Of a stretch of 64,000 bases of DNA, positions 26,304-34,322 are shown in pieces. The notes under the pieces are model-generated. The model was not told the DNA's origin. It did not search any database and worked only from the letters and a program-made list of their open reading frames with translations. Each line of letters begins with the position of its first letter. Positions within the stretch are counted from its first letter, which is position 1. The DNA lies in the IMG/VR virus record IMGVR_UViG_3300025122_006404, positions 1-64,000 of that record. One strand, 5' to 3'. Source of the DNA: a virus. The position numbers and the translations under genes are program-made.

Positions 26304-26489
26304 ATGGAAAAAACTTTAACAGAGAATGAATTAAAAAAGCTTAGAGAAGCTCACATATTAGAGAAGGATGAAATTGCATTTCAATCTGGGGATCTCTTCG
26401 TGGCCGAAAATGTTTGTACCCGAAAGCGAAGGATAATAGAGGTGAATAAGATTCTGGGTGAATCAGGAAGAAAAATCTTAAAGGGATAA
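26304..26489 (+). CDS. Hypothetical protein, 61 aa
   Basis: Not recognised. ACAGGAGAAAGA precedes the ATG. Lys/Glu-rich. It sits where groES is often found but lacks GroES features (no mobile loop, no beta barrel), so it is not a GroES. Confidence 0.6.
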   Translation: MEKTLTENELKKLREAHILEKDEIAFQSGDLFVAENVCTRKRRIIEVNKILGESGRKILKG

Positions 26490-26490
26490 A

Positions 26491-28164
26491 ATGAATAGCA
26501 CTTATAAATTAATTGAATTTGATTCTGTAGCTAGAGAGCTCCTTCTTGAAGGAGTTAATATTCTCTCAAATGCGGTAAAAGTTACAATGGGTCCCCGGGG
26601 AAGGAACGTGATCATTGAGAACCCTGGAGACTATCCTGTTTTAACAAAAGACGGGGTAACTGTTGCCCGAGCCATCAATTTAAGAAATCAATTTTTAAAT
26701 CTAGGTGCACAGATGGTGAAGCAAGCTGCTTCCCGTACTTCTGATGTGGCTGGGGACGGCACCACCACAGCCACAGTTCTATCTCAAGCAATATTTTTAG
26801 AAGGGGTCAAGATGATAGCTGCCGGATATCCGGCAGCTGACATTAGAAAAGGAATAAATTTTGCAACGGAGAAAGCAATTAAAAATCTTAAATTACTTGC
26901 CATTCCCGTAACAGAAGATGAAGAGGTGAAACAGGTGGGAACTATCTCTGCTAATGGTGAAGAAGAGATAGGAGAGTTACTTTTAGAAGCTTTGAATGCA
27001 GTGGGACGAGACGGTGTGATAACAGTAGAAGAAGCAAAAGGGTTTAATACTTCATTAGACATAATCGAAGGTATGCAGCTTGAAAGAGGGTATCTTTCGC
27101 CTTATTTTGTTACAAATCAAGAAAGGATGACATGTGACCTTGAAAAGCCTCTAATCTTGATGTGCAGCAAAAAGCTTGATAATTTAAAGGAAGTCATGCC
27201 CATTCTTGAAAAAGTTTTAAATACACAAAGAAGCCTGCTTATTATTTCTGATGATGTCGATGGTGATGCAATGCAAGGGCTGGTTGTAAATAAAATGAGA
27301 GGCGCTCTTAGAGTTTGTGCAATTAGGTCGCCAGGCTTTGGAGAGAATCGAATTAATATGATGAAAGACGTTGCAGTCCTGACAGGATGTAAAAAAATAA
27401 TCTCAGACGCCTCAGGAGAGACACTTAGTGATATCGGGATCGAAGATCTAGGTACATGCAAGAAAGCTATTATAGGAAAGATGGGAACCTTGATCATGGG
27501 AGGCGCGGGATCGTCAGAAAACATAGCGAATAGAATTAAGGAAATTAAAGAACAATTAGAGAATGATCTTCTTGAAGAAGATGAGTCGGGTTATTTAAAG
27601 ATGAGACTCGCTAAGCTGGCCGGAGGGGTGGCAGTTTTACGTGTGGGAGGATCCACGGAGGCTGAAATGGGAGAAAGAAAGGACCGGGTGGAAGATGCTC
27701 TTAATGCAACACAGGCAGCCATTGAGGAAGGAATTGTTCCTGGAGGTGGAGTGGCTTTAGTAAGAAGTGTTAAAGACTTAAAACCTCCCAAGGATCACAA
27801 GGATGACGGATTCGGTGCCGGAGTGGATATTATAAAAAAAGCCTGCCTTTCTCCGTTGAGACAGATCGTAAGAAATTCAGGGGGCACCCCTGATGTTGTG
27901 CTTGAAAAAATTCGAAACGGAGGAGAGGAATACGGATACAATGCTCAGGAGGATTGCTACGGAGACATGTTTAAGATGGGAATAATAGATCCTCTCAAAG
28001 TGGTACGGAGCGCCCTAGAAAATGCTGCATCTTCTGCGTCAATGTTACTGACCATAGGATGTGCCATGATCGAAGAAAGAGAGTCCGAATCTTTAGACAG
28101 TGGACTTTTTAACAAAAGTCGTGGACGAAAAGAATATTTAAATATAGATGATCCCTACTCCTGA
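26491..28164 (+). CDS. groEL: GroEL-type chaperonin (Hsp60)
   Basis: 557 residues, full length. VTMGPRGRNV and GDGTTTATVL (Asp89) form the ATP site. The apical domain contains SPYFVTNQ and LKEVMPILEKV. GGVAVLRVGGSTEAE and EEGIVPGGGVAL mark the returning intermediate and equatorial domains. The usual GGM-repeat tail is absent; the end is a charged segment with NKSRGRKEYLN. It probably folds virion proteins. No groES is seen in the window, so it must use host GroES or a distant phage cochaperonin. A 22-bp palindrome lies inside the gene (26817-26838). Confidence 0.96.
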   Translation: MNSTYKLIEFDSVARELLLEGVNILSNAVKVTMGPRGRNVIIENPGDYPVLTKDGVTVARAINLRNQFLNLGAQMVKQAASRTSDVAGDGTTTATVLSQAIFLEGVKMIAAGYPAADIRKGINFATEKAIKNLKLLAIPVTEDEEVKQVGTISANGEEEIGELLLEALNAVGRDGVITVEEAKGFNTSLDIIEGMQLERGYLSPYFVTNQERMTCDLEKPLILMCSKKLDNLKEVMPILEKVLNTQRSLLIISDDVDGDAMQGLVVNKMRGALRVCAIRSPGFGENRINMMKDVAVLTGCKKIISDASGETLSDIGIEDLGTCKKAIIGKMGTLIMGGAGSSENIANRIKEIKEQLENDLLEEDESGYLKMRLAKLAGGVAVLRVGGSTEAEMGERKDRVEDALNATQAAIEEGIVPGGGVALVRSVKDLKPPKDHKDDGFGAGVDIIKKACLSPLRQIVRNSGGTPDVVLEKIRNGGEEYGYNAQEDCYGDMFKMGIIDPLKVVRSALENAASSASMLLTIGCAMIEERESESLDSGLFNKSRGRKEYLNIDDPYS

Positions 28165-28549
28165 AAAAAACTTTAGAAGCTCTATTCAATCTATTCTTGA
28201 ACAATCGGAACCTGAGTCTGAGTTTAGACTAGACAGAGAGCTAGTAAATGTTACATGTCAGCTGAATCTTGATGATCGTGTACATGTTCCCGACTTGCTG
28301 ACACGAATAAGGGTTCTACCCACAGTCTCTGTTGTAGGACAAACAGAGAAAGTGATAAGGTCTTCAGCTGCTGGCGGCAAAGCGAGCCTTGATATTTATA
28401 TTAAATTTTTACCTGCTCCCGGAAATACCCTTAAGAATCTTCGTGCAATGGCACGATTGGTGAAGTCATTGCCGGGAGTTAATATTGTAAAAATCATAGC
28501 TGTCGGGGGAAAAAGGGTGATGTATCAAGGGAAGCCCTTAGTAATTTAA
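28148..28549 (+). CDS. Hypothetical protein, 133 aa
   Basis: Not recognised. It overlaps groEL by 17 bases. The first 20 residues include NFRSSIQSILEQS, the shared amphipathic pattern. Residues 40-133 read as an alpha/beta ferredoxin-like fold (LLTRIRVLPTVSVVG ... LPGVNIVKIIAVGG). Confidence 0.55.
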   Translation: MIPTPEKNFRSSIQSILEQSEPESEFRLDRELVNVTCQLNLDDRVHVPDLLTRIRVLPTVSVVGQTEKVIRSSAAGGKASLDIYIKFLPAPGNTLKNLRAMARLVKSLPGVNIVKIIAVGGKRVMYQGKPLVI

Positions 28550-28831
28550 ATGTCACATGAGCTAAACGCTTTCATTAGAGAGTGCCTTATAGAGTCAAAA
28601 AAAATTAAAAGACCTCATAAAAAAACTGCACGAATTATTTGTGCATTTCCCGGTAATCTTAGACACATCCTCAATTGGCTCCAGCTTAACAAGGCTTGCA
28701 AATCAATTGGTGAAATTAAAAAGGCAGGCAATATTTATTATGTCACAGTTAGAGTTTCATCCACTTCCGGTAGACAGAAAGTTAAAGATCTCGTAAAGAG
28801 CAGATTTGGTAATATCGGGAGGGTTGAATAA
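28550..28831 (+). CDS. Hypothetical basic protein, 93 aa
   Basis: Not recognised. Starts directly after the previous stop. The N-terminus LNAFIRECLIESK fits the shared pattern, followed by a basic alpha/beta domain that may have the same fold as the 28148 product. The high Lys/Arg content suggests nucleic-acid contact. Confidence 0.55.
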   Translation: MSHELNAFIRECLIESKKIKRPHKKTARIICAFPGNLRHILNWLQLNKACKSIGEIKKAGNIYYVTVRVSSTSGRQKVKDLVKSRFGNIGRVE

Positions 28832-29166
28832 TGCCAAACGGAACAACAGAAGACTGGGTAGGAAAGCTGCAAGATGCGCTAACAGAGCTAAAGATATCTT
28901 CAGTAAACGTTGAGGCCAAGTTAGATCAAATTCAAATTGCATTTCAGAAAATTGAAAGCAACATGGAGGATATGCAGTCGGCTTCTTCTGATCAGGAAAC
29001 TCGATTGCAGCTTTTAGAAGCTCACTGTGGGAGAATTCCAGATCGATTAAATGAGGATCTTGCTCTACTTAAGGCACAGGTTTCAACATATCAAAAATTT
29101 TTATGGGTAGTGACAATAGGGCTTACTGGTGTGATAATAAACATATTTTTTAGACATCTTATATAA
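28831..29166 (+). CDS. Coiled-coil, tail-anchored membrane protein, 111 aa
   Basis: A long acidic coiled coil (about residues 10-85), then one C-terminal membrane helix (WVVTIGLTGVIINIFF). The plan resembles XhlA-type haemolysin/holin-associated phage proteins, but no sequence motif proves it. TAATG overlap with the previous gene. Confidence 0.6.
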   Translation: MPNGTTEDWVGKLQDALTELKISSVNVEAKLDQIQIAFQKIESNMEDMQSASSDQETRLQLLEAHCGRIPDRLNEDLALLKAQVSTYQKFLWVVTIGLTGVIINIFFRHLI

Positions 29167-29173
29167 AATTTCA

Positions 29174-29201
29174 TGTAAATACCTTTTAGATGTGGTATAA
29201 T
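29174..29201 (+). promoter_or_regulatory. TGTAAA-class phage promoter (sigma-factor operon)
   Basis: TGTAAAT (29174-29180), 15 bases, TATAAT (29196-29201), preceded by TGTGG. One of the best matches to the proposed consensus. It drives the genes leading into the sigma factor. Confidence 0.72.
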
Positions 29202-29223
29202 AGATACAATCTAGAGAAATACT

Positions 29224-29415
29224 TTGTTTTCTAATGATGATGTCGTCAGAATGCCCACCGAAGGTTTAATAGAGTATTCTCGGTATCTATTAAAAAAAAT
29301 TGAAAAACTTAAAAAGAAAAATTCAAATACAAAACAAGCTGAAATTGAGTTTTGCTATATTCACAGACGGATCGAAAAAAGATTGAAAAAGGTCAACGAT
29401 CCCCTTTCCCATTAG
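29224..29415 (+). CDS. Small basic helical protein, 63 aa
   Basis: TTG start. KKIEKLKKKNSNTKQAEIEF resembles RKIEKFKKKNWNIEGLQKEL in the 46804 gene, so the two are probably paralogues. Function unknown. Confidence 0.55.
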   Translation: MFSNDDVVRMPTEGLIEYSRYLLKKIEKLKKKNSNTKQAEIEFCYIHRRIEKRLKKVNDPLSH

Positions 29416-29451
29416 ACAATAGTGTCTATATTTTCATGTTAGGAAAATTTT

Positions 29452-30222
29452 ATGTCAACAACAATTGATTCTTACTTTAAAGATGTTTCTAGAACTCGTC
29501 TTCTCACTAGGGAGGAAGAGGTTCTACTTTCTCAACGGATAGAAAAAGGGGACAAAAGTGCCCGGGACATAATGATAGAATCTAATCTTAGGCTGGCAAT
29601 CAGCATTGCTAAGAAATACTCTCGTGGTGGTGGAAATCTACCCGATCTAATTCAGGAATCTAACATTGGATTAATGAAGGCGGTAGATAGATATGACTGG
29701 AGAAGAGGATTTAAATTTAGCACCTATGCCAGCTGGTGGATTAGACAGTCCGTTACTAGGCACTTGTGTACACACGGGAGCACTGTGCGAATCCCTTCAC
29801 ACACCTCGGGTTTAATTTATAAAATTTCTCGAGTTACCCGAGAATATTCTCAGGAATTTGGACAAAATCCTACATCTTCTGAACTGGCCGATTTGCTCAA
29901 TGTCTCTGAATCATTGATAAAAGTGAGCCTTGAGTCCATGACCTTAAGAAATATGCTATCGATTGACGCATCGATCAATAATGATAGTGATAATCGCAGG
30001 TTTGCCGAAGTTCTTGCTGATCCCAATTCAATTGATCCCAATAAGATTATGGATCGACAAAAAATTATGGATGCAATTTGTGAGTGTCTTGGGCAGCTTT
30101 CAGAAAGAGAAGAGAAAATTTTAAGACTTCGGTTTGGAATCGTCCAGGACCTTCTTACATTAGATGATTTAGAAATTTCTGAATCAGAAACTAACAAAAT
30201 TAAACTACAGGAGAGAAAGTAG
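29452..30222 (+). CDS. RNA polymerase sigma factor (sigma70 family) with shortened region 4.2
   Basis: 256 residues. Region 1.2 (LTREEEVLLSQRIEKGD), region 2 (NLRLAISIAKKYS, DLIQESNIGLMKAVDRYDWRRGFKFSTYASWWIRQ) and region 3 (TVRIPSH) are clear. Region 4.1 is present (LSEREEKILRLRFGI), but after it the helix-turn-helix that reads the -35 is replaced by a short tail (LTLDDLEISESET...). A separate HTH protein starts two bases after the stop. It probably directs host polymerase to phage promoters with an unusual -35. Confidence 0.92.
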   Translation: MSTTIDSYFKDVSRTRLLTREEEVLLSQRIEKGDKSARDIMIESNLRLAISIAKKYSRGGGNLPDLIQESNIGLMKAVDRYDWRRGFKFSTYASWWIRQSVTRHLCTHGSTVRIPSHTSGLIYKISRVTREYSQEFGQNPTSSELADLLNVSESLIKVSLESMTLRNMLSIDASINNDSDNRRFAEVLADPNSIDPNKIMDRQKIMDAICECLGQLSEREEKILRLRFGIVQDLLTLDDLEISESETNKIKLQERK

Positions 30223-30223
30223 A

Positions 30224-30517
30224 ATGGCAATGCCTAAAGGATATAAAATTGCAGGGGGATACGCGACCGTTGGAAGTGACATTGGAGGAATGGGGTATAG
30301 AGAGATTTCTGAAAAAATGACTGAGAATGGATTTAAAATGAATCACTCTACTGCTAGAAATATATTTTTGTCTGCTATGAGAAAGTTTGCAGCTGAAGTT
30401 TGTAAAATTTATAGTATCTCCCCGACTCGGGAAAATCTTGATATGATTTCAGCTGATCCTAGATTTCAATCTGGAATATTTGAAATAATGAGCCTGAATG
30501 ATAAGACTGGTGATTAA
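30224..30517 (+). CDS. HTH protein, possible detached sigma region 4 partner, 97 aa
   Basis: GMGYREISEKM followed by MNHSTARNIFLSAMRKFA (about residues 24-56) has the pattern of a sigma region 4.2 HTH (YREIA..., S-x-S-T-A-R-N-I...A). It begins two bases after the sigma stop, behind GGAGAG. The frame continues past UAA 30515-30517 for 29 more protein-like codons to TGA 30605-30607, whose last base begins the next ATG. This suggests the C-terminus has been cut by a nonsense change or is reached by readthrough. Confidence 0.7.
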   Translation: MAMPKGYKIAGGYATVGSDIGGMGYREISEKMTENGFKMNHSTARNIFLSAMRKFAAEVCKIYSISPTRENLDMISADPRFQSGIFEIMSLNDKTGD

Positions 30518-30606
30518 AAAGGCTGGAGTGAAGATCCTGATAGGGAGTGGTGGAGAAGAGTCTATATTGCAGTTATTCAAAAACCACTCATTGATCTGGA
30601 CAGCTG

Positions 30607-30897
30607 ATGAACGATTTTTTTAAAAAACTTTCTTTCACACGTCGTTATACAGAGATTCTGGAAGCTTGTGAGTGGGACGAGGAAAGGGTTAAAGCTCTGT
30701 TTTTAACCACAGTGTCTTTAGTTGAAAAACTTAAAAAGGAAGATCAGCTTGTTTCTTCTTACTCAGATTTTGAAAAACTTTTGAAGAGTAAACTAGAGGG
30801 AAACGATCGAAATGGAGAAATAAATATATTATTGGAGATATTAAAAGACGATCTTCAAAATTTAGATTTATTTGGAGAATACAAAGATGACAATTAG
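30607..30897 (+). CDS. Hypothetical acidic helical protein, 96 aa
   Basis: Not recognised. No ribosome site of its own is seen. Its ATG shares TGATG with the stop of the extended upstream frame, as if translation were coupled to that frame. Confidence 0.6.
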   Translation: MNDFFKKLSFTRRYTEILEACEWDEERVKALFLTTVSLVEKLKKEDQLVSSYSDFEKLLKSKLEGNDRNGEINILLEILKDDLQNLDLFGEYKDDN

Positions 30898-31210
30898 CTG
30901 GGATTTTTTTACAGGAAGAAGAAGGATTGACGTTAAAAAGTGGGTGACAGAAAATAATGTTACAAGCTATGAGAAGCTCGTTAGATCTTTAAAGAAGATA
31001 GATGTGGTTCCTCCGCCACCCGGACACTCAGATATTTCGAATATGGGCTTTACAGAAACTCTCCGAGACCCTTCAGAAGAAGGGAAGAGTGGTAAGCCAG
31101 GGTTGAAAAGACCCACTCAGAAAAAATCTTCTAAAAACTCTCCAAAGAGAAAAAGCACCACGAGATCGACGCCAAGTAGAGCAAGAAAAAAATCAGGGAA
31201 AAAGAAGTGA
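30887..31210 (+). CDS. Small protein with very basic Ser/Lys/Arg tail, 107 aa
   Basis: Start set at ATG 30887 (GGAG nine bases upstream), overlapping the previous gene by 11 bases. Residues 1-40 form a folded part; the last 45 are Lys/Ser/Arg/Pro-rich and histone-tail-like, probably binding nucleic acid. Confidence 0.62.
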   Translation: MTISWDFFTGRRRIDVKKWVTENNVTSYEKLVRSLKKIDVVPPPPGHSDISNMGFTETLRDPSEEGKSGKPGLKRPTQKKSSKNSPKRKSTTRSTPSRARKKSGKKK

Positions 31211-31416
31211 TATCTAATATGAGTAGATTAAGATTGGGATCTGGAGATGTTGTAGTGAACAACAGGCTAGATTCAAGAAATATAGGGGTTCTTATTGAAA
31301 AATGCGATCTCCATGAGGATTACTGGAAGGTTCTCTGTGAGGGAGATATTGTCGTGTGGTTCAATCCTAATCTTCAGCGAATCCAGGATAAGGCTAGTGA
31401 ATCCCAAAGAGCCTAA
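31207..31416 (+). CDS. GDLV-family-like small protein, 69 aa
   Basis: GTG 31207 or ATG 31219 start. LGSGDVVVNN then NIGVLIEKC then WKVLCEGDIVVWFNP reproduces the order of short strands in the GDLV proteins: GD(L/V)V, Gly-(I/V)-(L/I)-(I/L), then a Trp-containing strand. A probable small SH3-like barrel. Confidence 0.58.
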   Translation: MISNMSRLRLGSGDVVVNNRLDSRNIGVLIEKCDLHEDYWKVLCEGDIVVWFNPNLQRIQDKASESQRA

Positions 31417-31648
31417 GCAATTAACTAACACTTCTTGGTATGATGAATCTGAGCAAACTGTAGTTTTTGCTGTGGATCGGGTTACAGTTGCACTAGATGT
31501 TGAAGAGTTTTTGGACTTTTATAATATGATCCAGGATACTAAAGAAGCTCTAGTCCTTGAGGCATCTTTAGAAATCGGAGCAGTTCAAGAGGACGATGAG
31601 ACTCGGTATCAATTTATTCCTACTCCCGATATTGACGACTATAACTAG
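31397..31648 (+). CDS. Hypothetical acidic protein, 83 aa
   Basis: Start set at GTG 31397; the longer upstream frame overlaps the preceding gene and is not protein-like. Acidic alpha/beta protein, unrecognised. Confidence 0.55.
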   Translation: MNPKEPKQLTNTSWYDESEQTVVFAVDRVTVALDVEEFLDFYNMIQDTKEALVLEASLEIGAVQEDDETRYQFIPTPDIDDYN

Positions 31649-31656
31649 AAAGATAA

Positions 31657-32181
31657 ATGACTATTAGAAAAATACTTTTATGGCCTGACGCGGGTCTATG
31701 TAGATCATCAGCAAAAGTTTCTTCATTAGAAAAAGATGATAAAGTTTTAATTGATGATATGATAGAAACAATGCAAAGCCTGGGAGCTCTGGGAATCTCT
31801 GCTCCTCAATTTGGTATTTCAAAAAAAATATCTGTCATTGATCTTCCCAAGATTGATAAACGATTTGATGATGTTTTAGTTCTTATCAATCCATCTCTTC
31901 GAGATGGATTTGGAGAGAGAGTTTTTGAAGAAGGCTGCCTCTCGGTTCCCACTGTATGTGTTCCCACTTTAAGAGCGGAGATTGCTGTAATTGAATATGA
32001 GGATGTCGAGGGAGAAAAGCACGAATTAAACGCTACAGGTTTGCTCGCAGCAGTTGTTCAACACGAAATCGATCATCTACAGGGAGATGTTATTGTGGAA
32101 AAGCTTAGCAAGGATGATCGAAAGAAGATTATGAATCGAATGGAAAGTTTTAAAAAAGATGAAAGCTTTGTTAGTACATGA
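31657..32181 (+). CDS. def: Peptide deformylase
   Basis: 174 residues. All three metal-site motifs are intact: GISAPQFG (residues 46-53), EEGCLSVP (Cys94), and HEIDHLQG (His136, Glu137, His140). It removes the formyl group from new proteins. Phage deformylases are known in marine phages and often lack the C-terminal helix; here a charged C-terminal helix is kept. It overlaps the ligase gene by 23 bases. Confidence 0.95.
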   Translation: MTIRKILLWPDAGLCRSSAKVSSLEKDDKVLIDDMIETMQSLGALGISAPQFGISKKISVIDLPKIDKRFDDVLVLINPSLRDGFGERVFEEGCLSVPTVCVPTLRAEIAVIEYEDVEGEKHELNATGLLAAVVQHEIDHLQGDVIVEKLSKDDRKKIMNRMESFKKDESFVST

Positions 32182-33388
32182 GATCCTAGAGGAGATTCGC
32201 TTAGCTCGAGGTCCAAAGTTAAAATCTAAGATTCTCTTGGAGCATAAAGAGAATGAAATTCTGCGGAGAATCTTAAGATATGCCGGAGATCCTTATTTGA
32301 CTTTTAATATTGTAAAGGTACCCTCTATTAAAAAGAGATATCCTGCTCAAGATGAGAATCTCCGATGGAACTCCTTTTTTGAAATGGCTGATCTGTGCCA
32401 GAAAAGAGAGTATACAGGAAACTATGCAATTGAAATGATACAAGGCTCGTTTTGTGTTGCTGTTGAGGAGGAAGAAAAATGGATGAGAAAGATTCTTAAA
32501 AAGCATCTTAACATTGGAGCTTCAACAAAAACTATCAATAAGGTTTTTCCGGGATTAATTCCGACTTTTGACGTCTCGCTGGCACAGAAATTTGAGGAGA
32601 AAAGAGTTGTTGAAAAGAGAGTTGCAGTTGAACCTAAGCTTGATGGAATCCGATGTTTTACGGTTGTTGAAAATGGTAATGCTTTAATGTATGCTCGTTC
32701 TGGAAAGCTTATTACAAACTTTGATAACACGATCGGAGAAGAGATATCTAAATTAGGCGACGGCTGCTATGATGGAGAGATCATGGGAAAAGATTTTATA
32801 GAGCTGATGCGCCAAGCATATCGCAAAGAGGATGTAAATACTGACGGGACGTATCTTGCTTTGTTTGACTATCTTCCCATCCGAGAGTGGAAAGAGAGGC
32901 AAGCAAAGTTAAGCTGTGAACAGCGCTATAGCATTCTTGTCAAAAGGGTTCCTAAAATATCAAAGCATCTACGAGTAGTTCAACGATTATCTACAGCATC
33001 TAGCTATCAAGAGATTAAAAAGCTACATGATAAATTTGTCTTAGAAGGGTATGAGGGTGTTATGATCAAAGATCTTGACTCTCCGTATATATTTGGACGA
33101 GGATATGAAGTTATGAAGCTTAAGGCATTTTTTGATTCTGATTGCGAAGTAGTGAGAATTGAAGAAGGAACGGGAAAGTATGGAGGGATGTGTGGCAGCA
33201 TCGTGGTTGATTTTAACAGCGTCCAGGTAGGAATAGGCAGCGGGCTGTCTGATGAACAACGTAAAGCAATCTGGGATCACCCAGAGGCCTATATTGGGCG
33301 TACCGTGGAAGTGAGATATCAGGAGATCACCCCAGACGGGAGCTTAAGATTTCCAACGTTCGTATGCTGGAGAAATGATAAAGATTAG
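32159..33388 (+). CDS. ATP-dependent DNA ligase
   Basis: 409 residues. Motif I is EPKLDGIR with catalytic Lys160. YDGEIMG is motif III, YEGVMIKD motif IV, MKLKAF motif V. An OB-fold domain follows (GSIVVDF, VEVRYQEIT). The N-terminal 150 residues form an accessory domain starting KALLVHEILEEIRLA. It seals nicks during phage replication. Confidence 0.92.
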   Translation: MKALLVHEILEEIRLARGPKLKSKILLEHKENEILRRILRYAGDPYLTFNIVKVPSIKKRYPAQDENLRWNSFFEMADLCQKREYTGNYAIEMIQGSFCVAVEEEEKWMRKILKKHLNIGASTKTINKVFPGLIPTFDVSLAQKFEEKRVVEKRVAVEPKLDGIRCFTVVENGNALMYARSGKLITNFDNTIGEEISKLGDGCYDGEIMGKDFIELMRQAYRKEDVNTDGTYLALFDYLPIREWKERQAKLSCEQRYSILVKRVPKISKHLRVVQRLSTASSYQEIKKLHDKFVLEGYEGVMIKDLDSPYIFGRGYEVMKLKAFFDSDCEVVRIEEGTGKYGGMCGSIVVDFNSVQVGIGSGLSDEQRKAIWDHPEAYIGRTVEVRYQEITPDGSLRFPTFVCWRNDKD

Positions 33389-33480
33389 TAATAAAATTCT
33401 ATTCTAGAATTTAAATTATATTTTTATCCCATAGATATGATTTACCCATAACTAATAACAATACAGGAGTAATAAAAATA

Positions 33481-33963
33481 ATGGAAAAGAGATTAATCAC
33501 AATTGAAGGATACAGCAAGCTAGTTGAGGATCTAGATCACTATCTAACTGTAGTAAGACCCCAGGTCGTTAAAGATATCGAAGATGCCCTGTCTTTTGGA
33601 GATTTGAGAGAAAATGCTGAATATTCCTTCGCCAAAGAGCGCCAGGCCCAAATAGAAGATAAGATTATAAAGCTTTCAGAAATCATTAAAAATTCTAAAG
33701 CTATAGATATTAAAAATCTATCTAATGATAATATCGTTTCATTTGGATCAAGAGTTAGAATTTTAAATCTGGAAACAGACGTAGAAAAAGTCTATCAGCT
33801 TGTAGGAAAATCAGAATTTGATGCCAAGAAGGGAAAAATAAGCTACATGTCTCCCGTGGGAAAAGAGCTTATGGGAAAATCTCCCGGAGATGATATTGAA
33901 GTCACTGTTCCTGCGGGAGATCAAATTTGGGAAATATTGGAAATAGTTTCTGAGCCACTGTAG
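33481..33963 (+). CDS. greA: Transcript cleavage factor GreA
   Basis: 160 residues. GDLRENAEYS puts the catalytic Asp41 and Glu44 at exactly the numbering of bacterial GreA at the coiled-coil tip. The C-terminal FKBP-like domain ends with SPVGKELMGKSPGD. It rescues backtracked RNA polymerase and would help host polymerase transcribe the phage genome. The last ten bases, with the UAG stop, are also the start of tRNA-Thr. A 92-bp gap upstream shows ACAGGAG but no clear promoter. Confidence 0.95.
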   Translation: MEKRLITIEGYSKLVEDLDHYLTVVRPQVVKDIEDALSFGDLRENAEYSFAKERQAQIEDKIIKLSEIIKNSKAIDIKNLSNDNIVSFGSRVRILNLETDVEKVYQLVGKSEFDAKKGKISYMSPVGKELMGKSPGDDIEVTVPAGDQIWEILEIVSEPL

Positions 33964-34025
33964 CTCAATGGCAGAGCTCCGCTCTTGTAAAGCGGGGGTT
34001 AAGGGTTCAAATCCCTTCGGTGGCT
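33954..34025 (+). tRNA. tRNA-Thr (anticodon UGU)
   Basis: Acceptor GCCACTG/CGGTGGC, D-stem GCTC/GAGC, anticodon stem CCGCT/AGCGG with loop CTTGTAA (anticodon TGT), T-arm AAGGG-TTCAAAT-CCCTT. CCA is not encoded. The acceptor 5' strand overlaps the greA stop codon. Confidence 0.93.
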
Positions 34026-34053
34026 CCGCCCTTTATTAAAAAAATTATACTAT

Positions 34054-34082
34054 TGTATACGATATCATTAAAATGATATAAT
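34054..34082 (+). promoter_or_regulatory. TGTA-type promoter variant
   Basis: TGTATAC (34054-34060), 16 bases, TATAAT (34077-34082) between tRNA-Thr and the 34103 gene. It resembles the TGTAAA class with one extra spacer base. Confidence 0.5.
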
Positions 34083-34102
34083 CTATGAAGAGGATTTAAA
34101 AC

Positions 34103-34285
34103 ATGGAAGAAAAACTATTAAACGATTTAATAAAGCTGCGAGAATTTGTTATCTCACGTTACGATAAGCTAGATGGCAGAACCGAATCAAGTGCCATGAT
34201 GAAGCAAGATGAAGTTGCTTTCGATTTCGAGACAATAGTCCGCAGCATTGACGATCTTTTAAAGAATGATGTTAAATTTGAATAG
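34103..34285 (+). CDS. Hypothetical helical protein, 60 aa
   Basis: Not recognised. GAGGATTTAAAAC precedes the ATG. Charged and helical, with its own promoter-like element. Confidence 0.55.
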   Translation: MEEKLLNDLIKLREFVISRYDKLDGRTESSAMMKQDEVAFDFETIVRSIDDLLKNDVKFE

Positions 34286-34322
34286 TTGAAATTATAAAAA
34301 ATTAATTCCTCATATTTATTAA

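Noticed and set aside
26304-26489. GroES for the adjacent groEL
   Set aside because: Only 61 residues, no mobile-loop or beta-barrel pattern of GroES.
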